DNA of 64,000 nt from Myxococcales bacterium (GTDB lineage: Bacteria; Myxococcota_A; Polyangia; Haliangiales; Haliangiaceae), in the NCBI GenBank assembly GCA_947483555.1, contig CANKMW010000031.1, positions 23,163 through 87,162 of the forward strand, given 5' to 3'. Below, piece after piece: positions 42,991 through 52,379 of this stretch. Both the position numbers and the translations under genes were made by a program. Under the pieces are notes generated by a model. It saw only the letters and a program-made list of their open reading frames with translations, was not told the DNA's origin and did not search any database. Numbering within the stretch: the first letter of the stretch is position 1; every line of letters begins with the position of its first letter.

Positions 42991-44127
42991 TCAGAGCGCC
43001 GCGGTCATGCGGCGGATGCTGTCTTCGAGCTCGCGCACCAGCTCGCTCATGATCTCGGCCACCGGGCGCTCGTGGTTCATGCGCCCGACGATCTGTCCGA
43101 CTGGCGACGTCAGCAGCTCGTGGGCCCGCGTGCCGGGCTGGCCGGCGAAGCGGTGGATGCGCGTGGTGGCGTCGGCGGTGAGCATGAACTGCAGCGGCAT
43201 CGGCAGAGCGCCGGGTCCGGCCGGGTCGTCCCACGCCTCCGACCAGCCGGTCTTGAGCTGGCGCGCCGGCTTGCCGGTGAGCGCGCGCGATCGCACGGTG
43301 TCGCGCGAGCTGGCGCGCAGCAGCTTCTGCTTGAGCAGCGGCTCGACGTCGGACTCGGCGGCGGTGAGCCAGATCGAGCCGGTCCAGGCACCCTGGGCTC
43401 CGAGCGCGAGCGCGGCGGCGACCTGACGGCCGCAGCCGATGCCGCCAGCGGCGAGCACCGGCACGTCGCCGACCGCGTCGACGATCTCGGGCACCAGGAC
43501 CATGGTCGAGATCTCGCCACAGTGACCGCCGGCCTCGGTGCCCTGGGCGACGATGATATCGACGCCGTTCTCGATGTGCTTGCGGGCGTGAGCGGCGGCG
43601 CCGGTCAAGGCGGCGACCTTGATGCCCTTGGCGTGGGCGCGATCGACGATGTCGCGCGGCGGCGGGCCGAGGGCGTTGGCCAGCAGCTTGATCGGCCGCG
43701 ACAGGGCGAGGTCGACCTGCGGTCGCGTGGTCTGCTCGGTCCACGCCAGCAGGTTGTGCCAGGCGTCGGCGCCGGGGGGCAGCGGTGGCACCTCGTGCCG
43801 CGCCAGCAGCTCGTCGATGAAGGCGCGATGGCGCGGTGAGATCATCGCCTCGAGCTTGTCCGGATCGAGTGGTGCGTCGTGACCGGCGCCACCGTCGACG
43901 TACTTGGCCGGCATGACGACGTCGACGCCGTACGGCTTGCCATCGACGTGGGCATCGATGAAGTCGAGCGCCTCGCGCAGCTGATCGACCGTGTAGGCCA
44001 CCGCTCCCAGCACGCCCATGCCGCCGGCGCGGCTGACCGCGGCGACCACCGCGGGCGCCTTGGAGAACGCGAACAGCGGGACCTCGAGGCCGAGTTCTTC
44101 GGACAGCGGGGTGCGGATCCGGCTCAC
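42991..44127 (-). CDS. Nitronate-monooxygenase-family FMN enzyme
   Basis: A 378-residue FMN TIM-barrel protein. It starts LSEELGLEVPLFAFSKAPAVVAAVSRAGGMGVLGA and has AQGTEAGGHCGEIS and AAGGIGCGRQVAAALALGAQG for flavin binding. It is clearly distinct from IpdC (different length, a long DAWHNLLAWTEQTTRPQ insert). The family includes enoyl-CoA reductases, so a double-bond redox step is possible, but its substrate is unknown. Overlaps the SCP2 stop by four bases. Confidence 0.82.
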   Translation of the reverse strand: MSRIRTPLSEELGLEVPLFAFSKAPAVVAAVSRAGGMGVLGAVAYTVDQLREALDFIDAHVDGKPYGVDVVMPAKYVDGGAGHDAPLDPDKLEAMISPRHRAFIDELLARHEVPPLPPGADAWHNLLAWTEQTTRPQVDLALSRPIKLLANALGPPPRDIVDRAHAKGIKVAALTGAAAHARKHIENGVDIIVAQGTEAGGHCGEISTMVLVPEIVDAVGDVPVLAAGGIGCGRQVAAALALGAQGAWTGSIWLTAAESDVEPLLKQKLLRASSRDTVRSRALTGKPARQLKTGWSEAWDDPAGPGALPMPLQFMLTADATTRIHRFAGQPGTRAHELLTSPVGQIVGRMNHERPVAEIMSELVRELEDSIRRMTAAL

Positions 44128-44462
44128 GAGGACGCCGGCGGCAGGAACTTGTTCATCTTCTGGGCCATCGGGATCGAACCGGCGACCTTGAGCTTGCGCA
44201 TCAGGAACGCCTTGGCGCCGTTGAGGTCGCCGTTGGCGAGGTCGACGTAGTCCTTCGCCTTGATCTTGTAGGTGACCGTGGGGTCGGGGATGGTGCCGGG
44301 CTCGACGGCGACCTTGCCGTCCGCGACCCGGACCGTCCAGGTGCCGCCGCCGTCGCCCTCGAGCTCGTACAGGAACGTGGCCTGGATTCCCACCGCGTGC
44401 TCGGGCAGGAAGCGCTCGTGAACGGTCTCGAAGTATTCCTTGCAGCTGCTGATCTTGCGCAT
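44124..44462 (-). CDS. SCP2 sterol-carrier-domain protein
   Basis: A 112-residue stand-alone SCP2 domain: ATFLYELEGDGGGTWTVRVADGKVAVEPG, then PDPTVTYKIKAKDYVDLANG and LMRKLKVAGSIPMAQKMNKF. The fold has a hydrophobic tunnel for sterols or acyl chains, so it may present steroid intermediates to the enzymes. It is first in its operon, 17 bases from an operator. Confidence 0.9.
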   Translation of the reverse strand: MRKISSCKEYFETVHERFLPEHAVGIQATFLYELEGDGGGTWTVRVADGKVAVEPGTIPDPTVTYKIKAKDYVDLANGDLNGAKAFLMRKLKVAGSIPMAQKMNKFLPPASS

Positions 44463-44478
44463 CGGTCAGACCCCCTGA

Positions 44479-44492
44479 TGAAACATGTTCTA
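44479..44492. promoter_or_regulatory. KstR-type operator 6
   Basis: TGAAACATGTTCTA lies upstream of the SCP2 operon (start 44462), which runs leftwards. The right-hand neighbour ends here, so this site serves one operon only. Confidence 0.85.
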
Positions 44493-44524
44493 GTTGCTCA
44501 GTAAAGCCGAGGCCCGCGTGGTCG

Positions 44525-45355
44525 TCAAGCGCGATCGACGGTGGCGAAGTGATCGAGCAGCACGTCGTTGAGGCGCGCCGCGCACTGGTGAAGGATGGCG
44601 TGGCCAGCGTCCTCGAACTCGACCAGCCGTGAGCCCGGGATGAGGTGGTGGAGACGGTGGTGCTCGCTGGGCCGGACCAGGCGATCGCGGGAGGCCTTGA
44701 CGACCAGGGTCGGCGTTCGCGCCAGCTGGTGCAGGCGATGCGCGGTGCGATGACCGACGATGGCGGCGATCTGCCGCAGCCGTTCGCCGACCGTTGCCGC
44801 GCTCACCACCTGATCGCGCAAGGCGCGGCGCAGCGGCGCGACGTCGATCGTGCGCAGGTACTCGTCGGGGAAGATCAGGCTCTCGAGGACGCGGGCGCGG
44901 TGGGCGCGGGGGCCGAGGAAGGCGCGCGCGAACATGACCAGGCTGCGCGGCGGCGGCGACAGGTTGCGCAGACCGCCGGCGTGGGTGGCGACCAGCGCCA
45001 GGCTGCGAACCCGCGGCTGCCAGCCGAGCGCGACCTCCTGCGCGATCATGCCGCCCATGGAGACCCCGACCACGTGGGCGTCGGTCCAGCCGAGGGCGTC
45101 GAGCACCGCCACGGCGTGGCGACCGAGGTCGTGCATCGTCGCCGGGCGGCGAAACGTCGGCGTGGTCTGACCGGCGCCCGCGTTGTCGAACCACGCCACG
45201 CGATGGCGGCTCGTGAAGGCTTCGATCTGGTTGAGCCACATGTGGCCGGGAACGCCGAAGCCCATGACCAGCAGGACCGGGCTGCCGCTCGAACCGGCGG
45301 TGGCGTAGTGAACGCGGGCGTCGGGCAACTCGACGAATCGCATCGGGTCGCTCAT
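44525..45355 (-). CDS. Alpha/beta hydrolase
   Basis: A 276-residue alpha/beta hydrolase with nucleophile elbow GVSMGG, an oxyanion segment VMGFGVPGHMW and a probable base His in EDAGHAIL. It could hydrolyse an ester, lactone or C-C bond of a steroid intermediate; no subfamily is recognised. It overlaps the dehydrogenase gene stop by four bases and is downstream of operator 7. Confidence 0.82.
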   Translation of the reverse strand: MSDPMRFVELPDARVHYATAGSSGSPVLLVMGFGVPGHMWLNQIEAFTSRHRVAWFDNAGAGQTTPTFRRPATMHDLGRHAVAVLDALGWTDAHVVGVSMGGMIAQEVALGWQPRVRSLALVATHAGGLRNLSPPPRSLVMFARAFLGPRAHRARVLESLIFPDEYLRTIDVAPLRRALRDQVVSAATVGERLRQIAAIVGHRTAHRLHQLARTPTLVVKASRDRLVRPSEHHRLHHLIPGSRLVEFEDAGHAILHQCAARLNDVLLDHFATVDRA

Positions 45356-46377
45356 GACGGCAGGTCGGGAAACAGCACGACGCGCCCGTGCAACCCGCCG
45401 GCGGCGACCAGGCGCTGGGCGCGGTCAGCGTCGGCCAGCGGCAGGCGGGCGTGGATCGGCACTTCGAAGGGTCGGGTGGCGTGCAGGGCGAGCACCGCGG
45501 CCATGTCATCGCGGGTGGCCCCCGACGAGCCGGTGATCTGGAGACCGTAGGTGATCACGTAGCCGACGTTGAGCTCGACCCGCCCGCCAGTGACGTTGCC
45601 GACCGCGACCAGGCGACCACCGACCGCGAGCGAGCGCAGCGCGGCGTTGAAGGTCGGAGCGCCGACGCAGTCGATGGCGACCTCGACGGTACCGCCGGGC
45701 AGGCGTTTGTGAAATCCGGCGCCGTCGTCGACCACGACGATGGCGGCGCCGTGCGCGGTGGCGAGCTCACGATGGGCTTCATCGCGGACCACGGCGATCA
45801 CCGTCGCGCCCAGCCGGTTCGCGACCGCGACGGCGGCGCCACCCACGCCACCGTTGGCGCCGGTCACCAGCACCCGCGTGCCGGCGCCGACCCCGGCCCG
45901 GGTCAGTCCTCGCCACGCGGTGCCGACGGTGCAATGGAGCACCGCGGTCAGCGCCGGCTCGAGGTGGTCGGGGACGGCGTAGAAACACCGTTGCGGCGCG
46001 CTCAGCCAGCGGGCGTAGCCACCGTCGACCAGCAGGCCGAGCACCGCCGCGGCGCGCACGCACAGCGACGTCTCGCCGGCGGCGCACGCCGCGCAGTCGC
46101 CGCAGGCATCACGATGCAGGGTCGCGACCCGCTCGCCGACCCGCCACTCGGTCACCTCGGGGCCGATCGCGACCACCCGGCCGACCGCCTCGTGGCCGGG
46201 GATGATCGGAACCTGGACGAACGCGAAGCGACCGGCGCGGTCGAGGCAGTCGCGGCCGCAGACACCACAGGCCTCGACCGCGATCACGATCTGATCGCCC
46301 GTGGCCACCGGCTGCTCGCCAGCCGGCTCGATGGCGAGGTCGGTCGACCAGCCCAGCTCTCGGAGCAGTGCGCGCAC
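45352..46377 (-). CDS. Zinc-dependent medium-chain alcohol dehydrogenase
   Basis: A 341-residue MDR dehydrogenase. The catalytic zinc segment is ACGVCGRDCLDRAGRF...GHEAVGRV, a structural zinc lobe CGDCAACAAGETSLC follows, and the Rossmann glycine motif is TGANGGVGGAAVAVANRLG. It would oxidise a steroid or side-chain alcohol with NAD(P). The start is the GTG at 46377, nine bases from an operator; the longest open frame begins at 46464, overlapping the operator and the divergent hydrolase, and is rejected. Confidence 0.85.
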   Translation of the reverse strand: MRALLRELGWSTDLAIEPAGEQPVATGDQIVIAVEACGVCGRDCLDRAGRFAFVQVPIIPGHEAVGRVVAIGPEVTEWRVGERVATLHRDACGDCAACAAGETSLCVRAAAVLGLLVDGGYARWLSAPQRCFYAVPDHLEPALTAVLHCTVGTAWRGLTRAGVGAGTRVLVTGANGGVGGAAVAVANRLGATVIAVVRDEAHRELATAHGAAIVVVDDGAGFHKRLPGGTVEVAIDCVGAPTFNAALRSLAVGGRLVAVGNVTGGRVELNVGYVITYGLQITGSSGATRDDMAAVLALHATRPFEVPIHARLPLADADRAQRLVAAGGLHGRVVLFPDLPS

Positions 46378-46385
46378 GGCAGGAG

Positions 46386-46399
46386 TGAAACGTGTTTCA
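46386..46399. promoter_or_regulatory. KstR-type operator 7 (divergent)
   Basis: TGAAACGTGTTTCA, flanked by G and C to give GTGAAAC/GTTTCAC arms. It lies between the alcohol dehydrogenase (start 46377) and a hydrolase (start 46433) that run in opposite directions. Confidence 0.85.
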
Positions 46400-46432
46400 C
46401 TTCGGTGGTCAAGCGTCGTGATAGCATGAGGC

Positions 46433-47314
46433 ATGCAGCCGACTCCGATCTCGTTCGTCGGCACCGGCGGCGTCGCGCTGGCCGGCGACGCGCTCGGCCC
46501 GATCGAGGGTCCGCCGGTGCTGTTCCTGCACGGCGGCGGCCAGACCCGACACGCGTGGGGGGCCGCGGCGGCCGTGGTCGCGCGCGCCGGGGCGTACGTG
46601 GTCTCGCTCGACCATCGGGGCCATGGCGACAGCAGCTGGCCCGTCGACGGAGATTACGATCTGGCCAGCTTCGCCGCCGACGTGGTCGCGGTCGCGGCCC
46701 AGCTTGGACGGCCGCCGGTGGTGGTCGGTGCCTCGCTCGGCGGGCTCGCCGCGCTCATGGCCGAGGGCGAGTGCGGCCCGCTGCTGCGCGCCCTGGTGCT
46801 GGTCGATGTCGCGCCCCGGCTCGAGCGCGACGGCGTGCTTCGCGTCATCTCCTTCATGGAGACCGGGCTGGATGGATTCGCCTCCCTGGAGGAAGCGGCC
46901 GACGCGATCGCCGCCTACCTGCCGCACCGCCGTCGGCCGCGCGATCTGGGCGGCCTGTCGAAGAACCTGCGGTGCGGCGATGACGGTCGCTGGCGCTGGC
47001 ACTGGGATCCGCGCTTCGTGCGCCGCGATCGTGGCGATCCGTCGTTCGTCCTCGAGCGCCTGGAGGCCGCGGCGCGGCGGATCGGCGCGCCCACGTTGAT
47101 CGTTCGCGGCCGGATGAGCGACGTGCTGTCCGAGGAGGGGGTACGCGAGTTGCGGGCGCTGATCCCGCACGCTGCGTACGTCGACGTCGCCGGCGCGTCG
47201 CACATGGTGGCCGGCGACGACAATGACGCGTTCTCGGCCTCGGTGCTGGAGTTCCTCGGGACCGTCGGCGTCCTTCGACTCGCCCCTGCGGGGCTCGCTC
47301 AGGACGAACGGTAG
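46433..47314 (+). CDS. Alpha/beta hydrolase with a REP-encoded C-terminus
   Basis: A 293-residue alpha/beta hydrolase: HGGGQTRHAW oxyanion segment, GASLGG nucleophile elbow, VRGRMSDVLSEEGV acid region and GASHMVAGDDNDAF containing the catalytic His. Subfamily not recognised, though epoxide or ester hydrolysis is plausible. The final LRLAPAGLAQDER and the stop codon region come from a REP-like element at 47271-47311. Its promoter faces the alcohol dehydrogenase across operator 7. Confidence 0.8.
   Translation: MQPTPISFVGTGGVALAGDALGPIEGPPVLFLHGGGQTRHAWGAAAAVVARAGAYVVSLDHRGHGDSSWPVDGDYDLASFAADVVAVAAQLGRPPVVVGASLGGLAALMAEGECGPLLRALVLVDVAPRLERDGVLRVISFMETGLDGFASLEEAADAIAAYLPHRRRPRDLGGLSKNLRCGDDGRWRWHWDPRFVRRDRGDPSFVLERLEAAARRIGAPTLIVRGRMSDVLSEEGVRELRALIPHAAYVDVAGASHMVAGDDNDAFSASVLEFLGTVGVLRLAPAGLAQDER
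47271..47311 (+). repeat. REP-like palindrome at the end of a hydrolase gene
   Basis: TCCTTCGACTCGCCCC then GGGGCTCGCTCAGGACGAACGG, with a CCCCTGCGGGG core. It is read in frame as the last residues of the upstream hydrolase. Confidence 0.85.
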
Positions 47315-47341
47315 CGCCCGGTTGCGGTTGCGGTTGCGGCT

Positions 47342-47406
<65 letters not shown>

Positions 47407-48966
47407 TCAGATGGCCCGATCGCGTCCGACCCAGTGGGGGTCGCGGAGCTTGCGCTTGTACAGCTTGCCGTTGGGGTCGCGCGGCATCTCGGAGACGAAG
47501 TCGATGACCCGCGGCAGCTTGTACTTGGCCAGGCGCTCGGCGGCGAAGGCGAGCAGCGTCGCCGACAGCGCCGGCCCGGCCTCGACCGTCAGCGCCGGCT
47601 GGATCACCGCTCGCACCTGCTCGCCCCAGTCGTCGTCGGGGACCCCGAATACCGCGGCGTCGGCGACCTCGGGATGCGACAGCAGGACCGCCTCGATCTC
47701 GGCGGGATAGATGTTCACCCCGCCCGAGATGATCATGTCGGCCTTGCGGTCGCACAGGAACAGGAAGCCGTCGTCGTCGAGAAAACCGGCATCGCCGACG
47801 GTGAAGAAGCCGTCGCGCCAGGCGTCGCCGGTCTTCTTCTGGTCGCGGTGGTACTCGAAGCGGTGGTTGCCCATGCGGATCCACACCGTGCCGGCGGTGC
47901 CGGCCGCGACCGGTCGGTGCTCGTCGTCGAGGACGCGGATCTCGGAGATCGGCCACGGCTTGCCGACCGTGCCCGGCTTGCGCAGCCACTCGGCGGGCGT
48001 ACACGCGGTGCCGCCGCCCTCGGAGGCGGCGTAGTACTCGTAGATGCACGGACCCCACCAGGCCAGCATCTTCTGCTTGGTGTCGACCGGGCAGGGCGCC
48101 GCGCTGTGGATGACGTGGCGTAGCGACGTCAGGTCGTAACGGGCGCGGGTGTCGTCGGGTAGCTTGAGCAACCGGTTGAACTGGGTCGGCACCATGTGGC
48201 TCGAGGTCACCTGGCGTCGCTCGATGAGCTGGAGCATCAACTCCGGCTCCCACTTGTCGAGCAGCACCAGTGTGTGGCCGAGGTGGAGGTGGTTGGTCGC
48301 GAAGTTGAGCACCGCCGTGTGGTAGAGCGGCGCGCCGACCAGGTGCACGCCCGGTGAGCCGGGGACGATCCCGAACAGGGACAAGAACATCGCCTGCTGG
48401 GTCGCGACCGCCTCGGGCGCGGCCGCCGCCAGTGGACGCTTCACGCCCTTGGGCTGGCCGGTGGTCCCCGAGGTGTACGTCATCGACGCGCCGGCGGTGC
48501 GGCGTTCGGGTTCGCTCGCCGGCTGGCCGGCCTTCAACTCGTCGATCGACCGGAAGCCGGCCAGTGCGCCGCCGGCACTGAAGCGGGCCGCGGCCGGGAA
48601 CTCGATCGCGTCGCAGGCGCGCACGGCGGCGTCGCCGACCCGCGGCGTCGTGATCACCGCCGCCGCGTCGCAATCGGTGAGGATGTAACCGATCTCGGCC
48701 GCGGTCAGGTGCCAGTTGATCGGCGTGATGTACCAACCGGCCTGGTGCGCGGCCAGGAACGCCTCGATCATCGCGGTGCTGTTGTCGAGCACGGTCGCGA
48801 TACAGTCGCCGGCCTCGAGGCCGAGGGCGCGCAGGCCGTGGACCAGGCGATTGGCGCCGGCGAGCAGCGCGCCGGCCGTGATCTCGGTGCCGTCGGGCTC
48901 GATCAACGCGATCCAGTCGGGCGCACGGTTCGCGAGCTTCCAGAATCCCACCTCGGAGGTGCTCAT
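47407..48966 (-). CDS. Acyl-CoA synthetase (FadD family)
   Basis: A 519-residue AMP-forming ligase with the P-loop TYTSGTTGQPKGVKR, YYAASEGGG, the GDAGFLDDDGFLFLCDRKAD motif and the catalytic Lys near PNGKLYKRKL. It activates a carboxylic acid as its CoA ester. It does not match FadD3 or FadD19 in detail; FadD4-like or another steroid/fatty acid synthetase is possible. It diverges from the FadD19-like gene across operator 8. Confidence 0.85.
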   Translation of the reverse strand: MSTSEVGFWKLANRAPDWIALIEPDGTEITAGALLAGANRLVHGLRALGLEAGDCIATVLDNSTAMIEAFLAAHQAGWYITPINWHLTAAEIGYILTDCDAAAVITTPRVGDAAVRACDAIEFPAAARFSAGGALAGFRSIDELKAGQPASEPERRTAGASMTYTSGTTGQPKGVKRPLAAAAPEAVATQQAMFLSLFGIVPGSPGVHLVGAPLYHTAVLNFATNHLHLGHTLVLLDKWEPELMLQLIERRQVTSSHMVPTQFNRLLKLPDDTRARYDLTSLRHVIHSAAPCPVDTKQKMLAWWGPCIYEYYAASEGGGTACTPAEWLRKPGTVGKPWPISEIRVLDDEHRPVAAGTAGTVWIRMGNHRFEYHRDQKKTGDAWRDGFFTVGDAGFLDDDGFLFLCDRKADMIISGGVNIYPAEIEAVLLSHPEVADAAVFGVPDDDWGEQVRAVIQPALTVEAGPALSATLLAFAAERLAKYKLPRVIDFVSEMPRDPNGKLYKRKLRDPHWVGRDRAI

Positions 48967-48997
48967 GCGCCGACCCTACACCAGGGTCACCCAGGAA

Positions 48998-49011
48998 TGA
49001 AACATGTTCTA
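48998..49011. promoter_or_regulatory. KstR-type operator 8 (divergent)
   Basis: TGAAACATGTTCTA lies between the two acyl-CoA synthetase genes. Its ATG (49004) creates a false 30-residue extension of the FadD19-like protein. Confidence 0.85.
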
Positions 49012-49054
49012 CTCCGTCCTTGACAGGGCGTCGGGCGGGGCGCGAGCATCTTCG

Positions 49055-49068
49055 CGAAACATGTTGCG
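49055..49068. promoter_or_regulatory. Possible second, degenerate operator
   Basis: CGAAACATGTTGCG keeps the AAACATGTT core but loses the outer bases. It lies between operator 8 and the FadD19-like start, about five helical turns from operator 8. Confidence 0.4.
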
Positions 49069-49093
49069 GCGCGCGCGAGCGCGAGGAGTGCAG

Positions 49094-50710
49094 ATGGCCG
49101 GGACCTACAACATCGCCGATCTGTTCGAGTCGCTGGCGGCGGCCATGCCGGACCGCACCGCGCTGGTCTCGGGAACACGGCGTCCGACCTTCGCTCAGCT
49201 CGACGAGCGCGCCGACCGCCTCGCCGACGTGCTGCGCGGACGCGGGGTTGGGCCCCGCGACCACGTCGGTCTGCACCTCTACAACGGCACCGAGTTCGTC
49301 GAGTCGATGCTGGCGTGCTTCAAGCTGCGCGCGGTCCCGATCAACCTCAACTATCGCTACGTCGCCGCCGAGCTGCGCCCGCTGTGTCTCGACGCCGACC
49401 TGGTCGGCGTGATCACGCAGCGCGAGCTCCTGCCGGTGGTCGCCGAGGCCGCCCGCGGCACCCGCGCCGCCTCGATCGTGCTCACCGTCGATGACGGCAG
49501 CAGCGTCGAGGTCGCGGGCCTCGAGGCCCGCGACTACGAGACCGCGCTGGCGGCGGCGACGCCCGCACGCGACTACCCGCAACGCTCGGGCGACGATCTG
49601 TGGGTCATCTACACCGGCGGCACCACCGGACGGCCCAAGGGCGTCATGTGGCGCCACGAGGACATCTTCTTCGCCGGCCTGCAGGGCGGGCGACCGGGCG
49701 GCGATCCGGTGACCTCGCCGGCGCAGGTCGTCGAGCACGCCCGCGACCCCGACAACGCCATGCGACTGTTGCCGGCGGCGCCGTTCATCCACGGCGCGGC
49801 CCAGCTCGGGGCCTGGATCTGCCTGTTCACCGGCGGTCCGCTGGTGCTGCAGCCGGGGCGCAGCTTCGACGCTCGACGCTGCGTCGAGCTGATCGCCGAA
49901 GAGCAGCTGACGACGATCACCCTGGTCGGTGATGCGATGGCGCGGCCGATCGTCGACGTGCTCGCGGCCGGCTCGTACCAGGTGTCGAGCTTGCTCGCGG
50001 TCGCCTCGGCGGGCGCGATCCTGTCGCCGGCGGTGCGCGATCGCATGCAGGAGCTGCTGCCCGACGCGCTCATCCTCAACAACTTCGGCTCCACCGAGAC
50101 CGGCCACCAGGGCTCGGCGTTTCCGGGCTCCGAGACCGGTGCCGACGGCCGGCCCAGCTTCGCGATGGACGAGCACAGCATGGTGCTCGACGACGAGCTG
50201 AAGCCGATCGGCCCCGGCGACGGCCGGCTCGGTCGGCTGGCCCGTGGCGGCCACATCCCGCTCGGCTACTACAAGGACGAGGCCAAGACCGCCGAGCGCT
50301 TCGTCACCATCGCCGGCCAGCGCTTCGCGTTGCCCGGCGACATGGCCACCGTCGAGGCCGATGGCCGCATCACGGTCTACGGTCGGGGCTCGAACTGCAT
50401 CAACACCGGCGGCGAGAAGGTGTTTCCCGAGGAGGTCGAGGAGGCGCTCAAGGCCCACCCCGAGGTCTTCGACGCCCTGGTGGTCGGCCTCGCCGACGAG
50501 CGCTGGATGCAGCGGGTCGCCGCGGTGGTGCAGCCGCGCCCCGGCCGCTCGCCGGACCTGGCGACCTTGCAGGCGCACTGCCGAACGCTGATCGCCGGCT
50601 ACAAGGTGCCGCGCCAGCTGTCACTGGTCACCACCGTCGAGCGCCAGCCGAGCGGCAAGCCCGACTACGCCTGGGCCCGAGACGTGGCGGAGAAGGAGCC
50701 CACGCCATGA
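49094..50710 (+). CDS. fadD19: FadD19-like steroid side-chain acyl-CoA synthetase
   Basis: A 538-residue AMP-forming ligase. It begins YNIADLFESLAAAMPDRTALV and has IYTGGTTGRPKGVMWRHED, FIHGAAQ, TLVGDAMARPIVDVLAAG, FGSTETG, RGSNCINTGGEKVFPEEVEEALKAHP and GKPDYAWA. The whole pattern is that of FadD19 (Rv3515c), which activates C24-type steroid side-chain acids. A GAGGAG ribosome-binding site precedes ATG 49094. It leads the operon continuing to 54921. Confidence 0.88.
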   Translation: MAGTYNIADLFESLAAAMPDRTALVSGTRRPTFAQLDERADRLADVLRGRGVGPRDHVGLHLYNGTEFVESMLACFKLRAVPINLNYRYVAAELRPLCLDADLVGVITQRELLPVVAEAARGTRAASIVLTVDDGSSVEVAGLEARDYETALAAATPARDYPQRSGDDLWVIYTGGTTGRPKGVMWRHEDIFFAGLQGGRPGGDPVTSPAQVVEHARDPDNAMRLLPAAPFIHGAAQLGAWICLFTGGPLVLQPGRSFDARRCVELIAEEQLTTITLVGDAMARPIVDVLAAGSYQVSSLLAVASAGAILSPAVRDRMQELLPDALILNNFGSTETGHQGSAFPGSETGADGRPSFAMDEHSMVLDDELKPIGPGDGRLGRLARGGHIPLGYYKDEAKTAERFVTIAGQRFALPGDMATVEADGRITVYGRGSNCINTGGEKVFPEEVEEALKAHPEVFDALVVGLADERWMQRVAAVVQPRPGRSPDLATLQAHCRTLIAGYKVPRQLSLVTTVERQPSGKPDYAWARDVAEKEPTP

Positions 50711-51681
50711 GCAAGCTGAGTGGTCACGCCACCGGCTGGTTCGTGATCGCGACCGCCGACGAGTTGCCGGTCGGCAAGGTGCTGTCGCTGAGCTACTTCA
50801 GCAAGAAGCTGGTCGCGTTCCGCGGTGAGGGCGGTGCGGTCAGCGTGCTCGACGCCCACTGTCCGCACCTGGGTGCCGACCTCGGTGTCGGTGGGACGGT
50901 GGTCGGCGACTCGATCCGCTGTCCGTTCCATGCCTGGCGCTTCGCCGGTGACGGCGGTTGCGTCGAGATCCCCTACGATCGGAGCGACAACAAGGCCAAG
51001 AGCCTGATGCGGGCCCGGACCCGCCCGTGGACGGTGCGCGAGCGCAACGGCCTGGTCTTCGTCTGGCACGATCGCAACGGTCGGGCACCGACGTACGAGA
51101 TTCCGATCATCGCCGAGCATGGATCACTCGACTGGACGCCGTGGACGCTGTCGTTGATGACCATCCGGACCCAGCCGTGCGAGATCATCGAGAACGTCGC
51201 CGACCGCGGCCACTTCCCGGCCGTGCACGGCACGACGCTCAACGAGTTCGACAACGAGTTCGTCGAGCACATCGCGATCCAGCGCTCGGCCGGCATCGCC
51301 TATCCGCGCGGCGGCGGCAGCGACACGTTCCGGCTCACCGCGACCTACTACGGCCCCGCCTACCAGGTCACCGAGATGGAGTCGTTCCTCCCCAACCGGC
51401 TGATCAACGCCCACACGCCGATCGACGACCACACGCTGCACCTGCGCTTCGGCGTGATGCTCAAGCGCATGGGCGACGAGAAGAAGATGGCCCGCTACGC
51501 CCAGGGCTACTCGCAGAACCTGCAGCTCGGCTTCGCCGAGGATGTCGCGATCTGGGAGAACAAGGTGTGGCGTGATCGGCCGACCTTGTGCGACGGCGAC
51601 GGCGCCATCGGCGCTCTGCGCCGCTGGTACCGACAGTTCTACGACCACCCGGAGACCGAACAAGAGCAGGAGCAGGTATGA
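50707..51681 (+). CDS. Second KshA-like Rieske oxygenase
   Basis: A 324-residue Rieske oxygenase with [2Fe-2S] ligands C52, H54, C72 and H75 (CPHLGAD...CPFHAW) and a mononuclear iron site in EIIENVADRGHFPAVHG (Asp166, His169, His174). The iron motif ADRGHF differs from VDSAHF in the first KshA, so substrate choice may differ (another position or side chain). Overlaps the fadD19 stop and the next gene's start. Confidence 0.83.
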   Translation: MSKLSGHATGWFVIATADELPVGKVLSLSYFSKKLVAFRGEGGAVSVLDAHCPHLGADLGVGGTVVGDSIRCPFHAWRFAGDGGCVEIPYDRSDNKAKSLMRARTRPWTVRERNGLVFVWHDRNGRAPTYEIPIIAEHGSLDWTPWTLSLMTIRTQPCEIIENVADRGHFPAVHGTTLNEFDNEFVEHIAIQRSAGIAYPRGGGSDTFRLTATYYGPAYQVTEMESFLPNRLINAHTPIDDHTLHLRFGVMLKRMGDEKKMARYAQGYSQNLQLGFAEDVAIWENKVWRDRPTLCDGDGAIGALRRWYRQFYDHPETEQEQEQV

Positions 51682-52379
51682 AGCGTTTCGAAGGCAAGAT
51701 CGCGCTGGTCACCGGCGCGGCGTCGGGTATCGGCAAGGCGACGGCGGCGCGGCTGGCCGAGGAGGGCGCGCTGGTCGCCGGCCTCGACGTCGCCGATGGC
51801 GCCGAGTTTCGCTGCGACGTCGGCGATGAGGATCAGGTCGCGGCCGCGGTCGCCGCGGTGATCGCGAAGTTCGATCGGATCGATGTGGTCGCCAACGTGG
51901 CCGGCGTGCTGCGCGCTGACCACACCCACGAGCTCAAGCTGGCCGACTGGGACCGCATCCTGCGCATCAACCTGACCGGGACGTTCCTGGTCTGCCGGGC
52001 CGCCATCCCCCACCTGCTCAAGACCAAGGGCAACATCGTCAACACGTCGTCGACGGCGGCGCTGGGCTCGCACCCGTGGATGGCGGCCTACGCGGCGTCC
52101 AAGGGTGGCATCCTGTCGATGACCCGCGTGATCGCCGTCGAGTACGCCAAGCAGGGCCTGCGCGCCAACTGCGTCTGCCCGGGCGGCGTCGCCACGCCGC
52201 TGCACGGCCAGTTCCGTATGCCCAAGGGCGCCGACCCAGAGCTTTTGCGCGGCGCGATGCCGCCGGTGCCGTACGTCGGTCCCGAGCACGCGGCGTCGGT
52301 GATCGCGTTCCTGGCCTCCGACGACGCCCGCTACATCAACGGCACCGAGGTCCGCGCCGACGGAGGAGCGCTGAGCTGA
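51678..52379 (+). CDS. Short-chain dehydrogenase
   Basis: A 233-residue SDR with TGAASGIG, a shortened coenzyme region (GLDVADGAEFRCDV), NVAGV in place of NNAG, and YxxxK in MAAYAASKGGI. It probably oxidises a hydroxysteroid or reduces a keto group; a 3-beta or 17-beta hydroxysteroid dehydrogenase role is possible but not shown. ATG overlaps the preceding stop by four bases, and the frame upstream of it is antisense-free read-through of the Rieske gene. Confidence 0.85.
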   Translation: MKRFEGKIALVTGAASGIGKATAARLAEEGALVAGLDVADGAEFRCDVGDEDQVAAAVAAVIAKFDRIDVVANVAGVLRADHTHELKLADWDRILRINLTGTFLVCRAAIPHLLKTKGNIVNTSSTAALGSHPWMAAYAASKGGILSMTRVIAVEYAKQGLRANCVCPGGVATPLHGQFRMPKGADPELLRGAMPPVPYVGPEHAASVIAFLASDDARYINGTEVRADGGALS

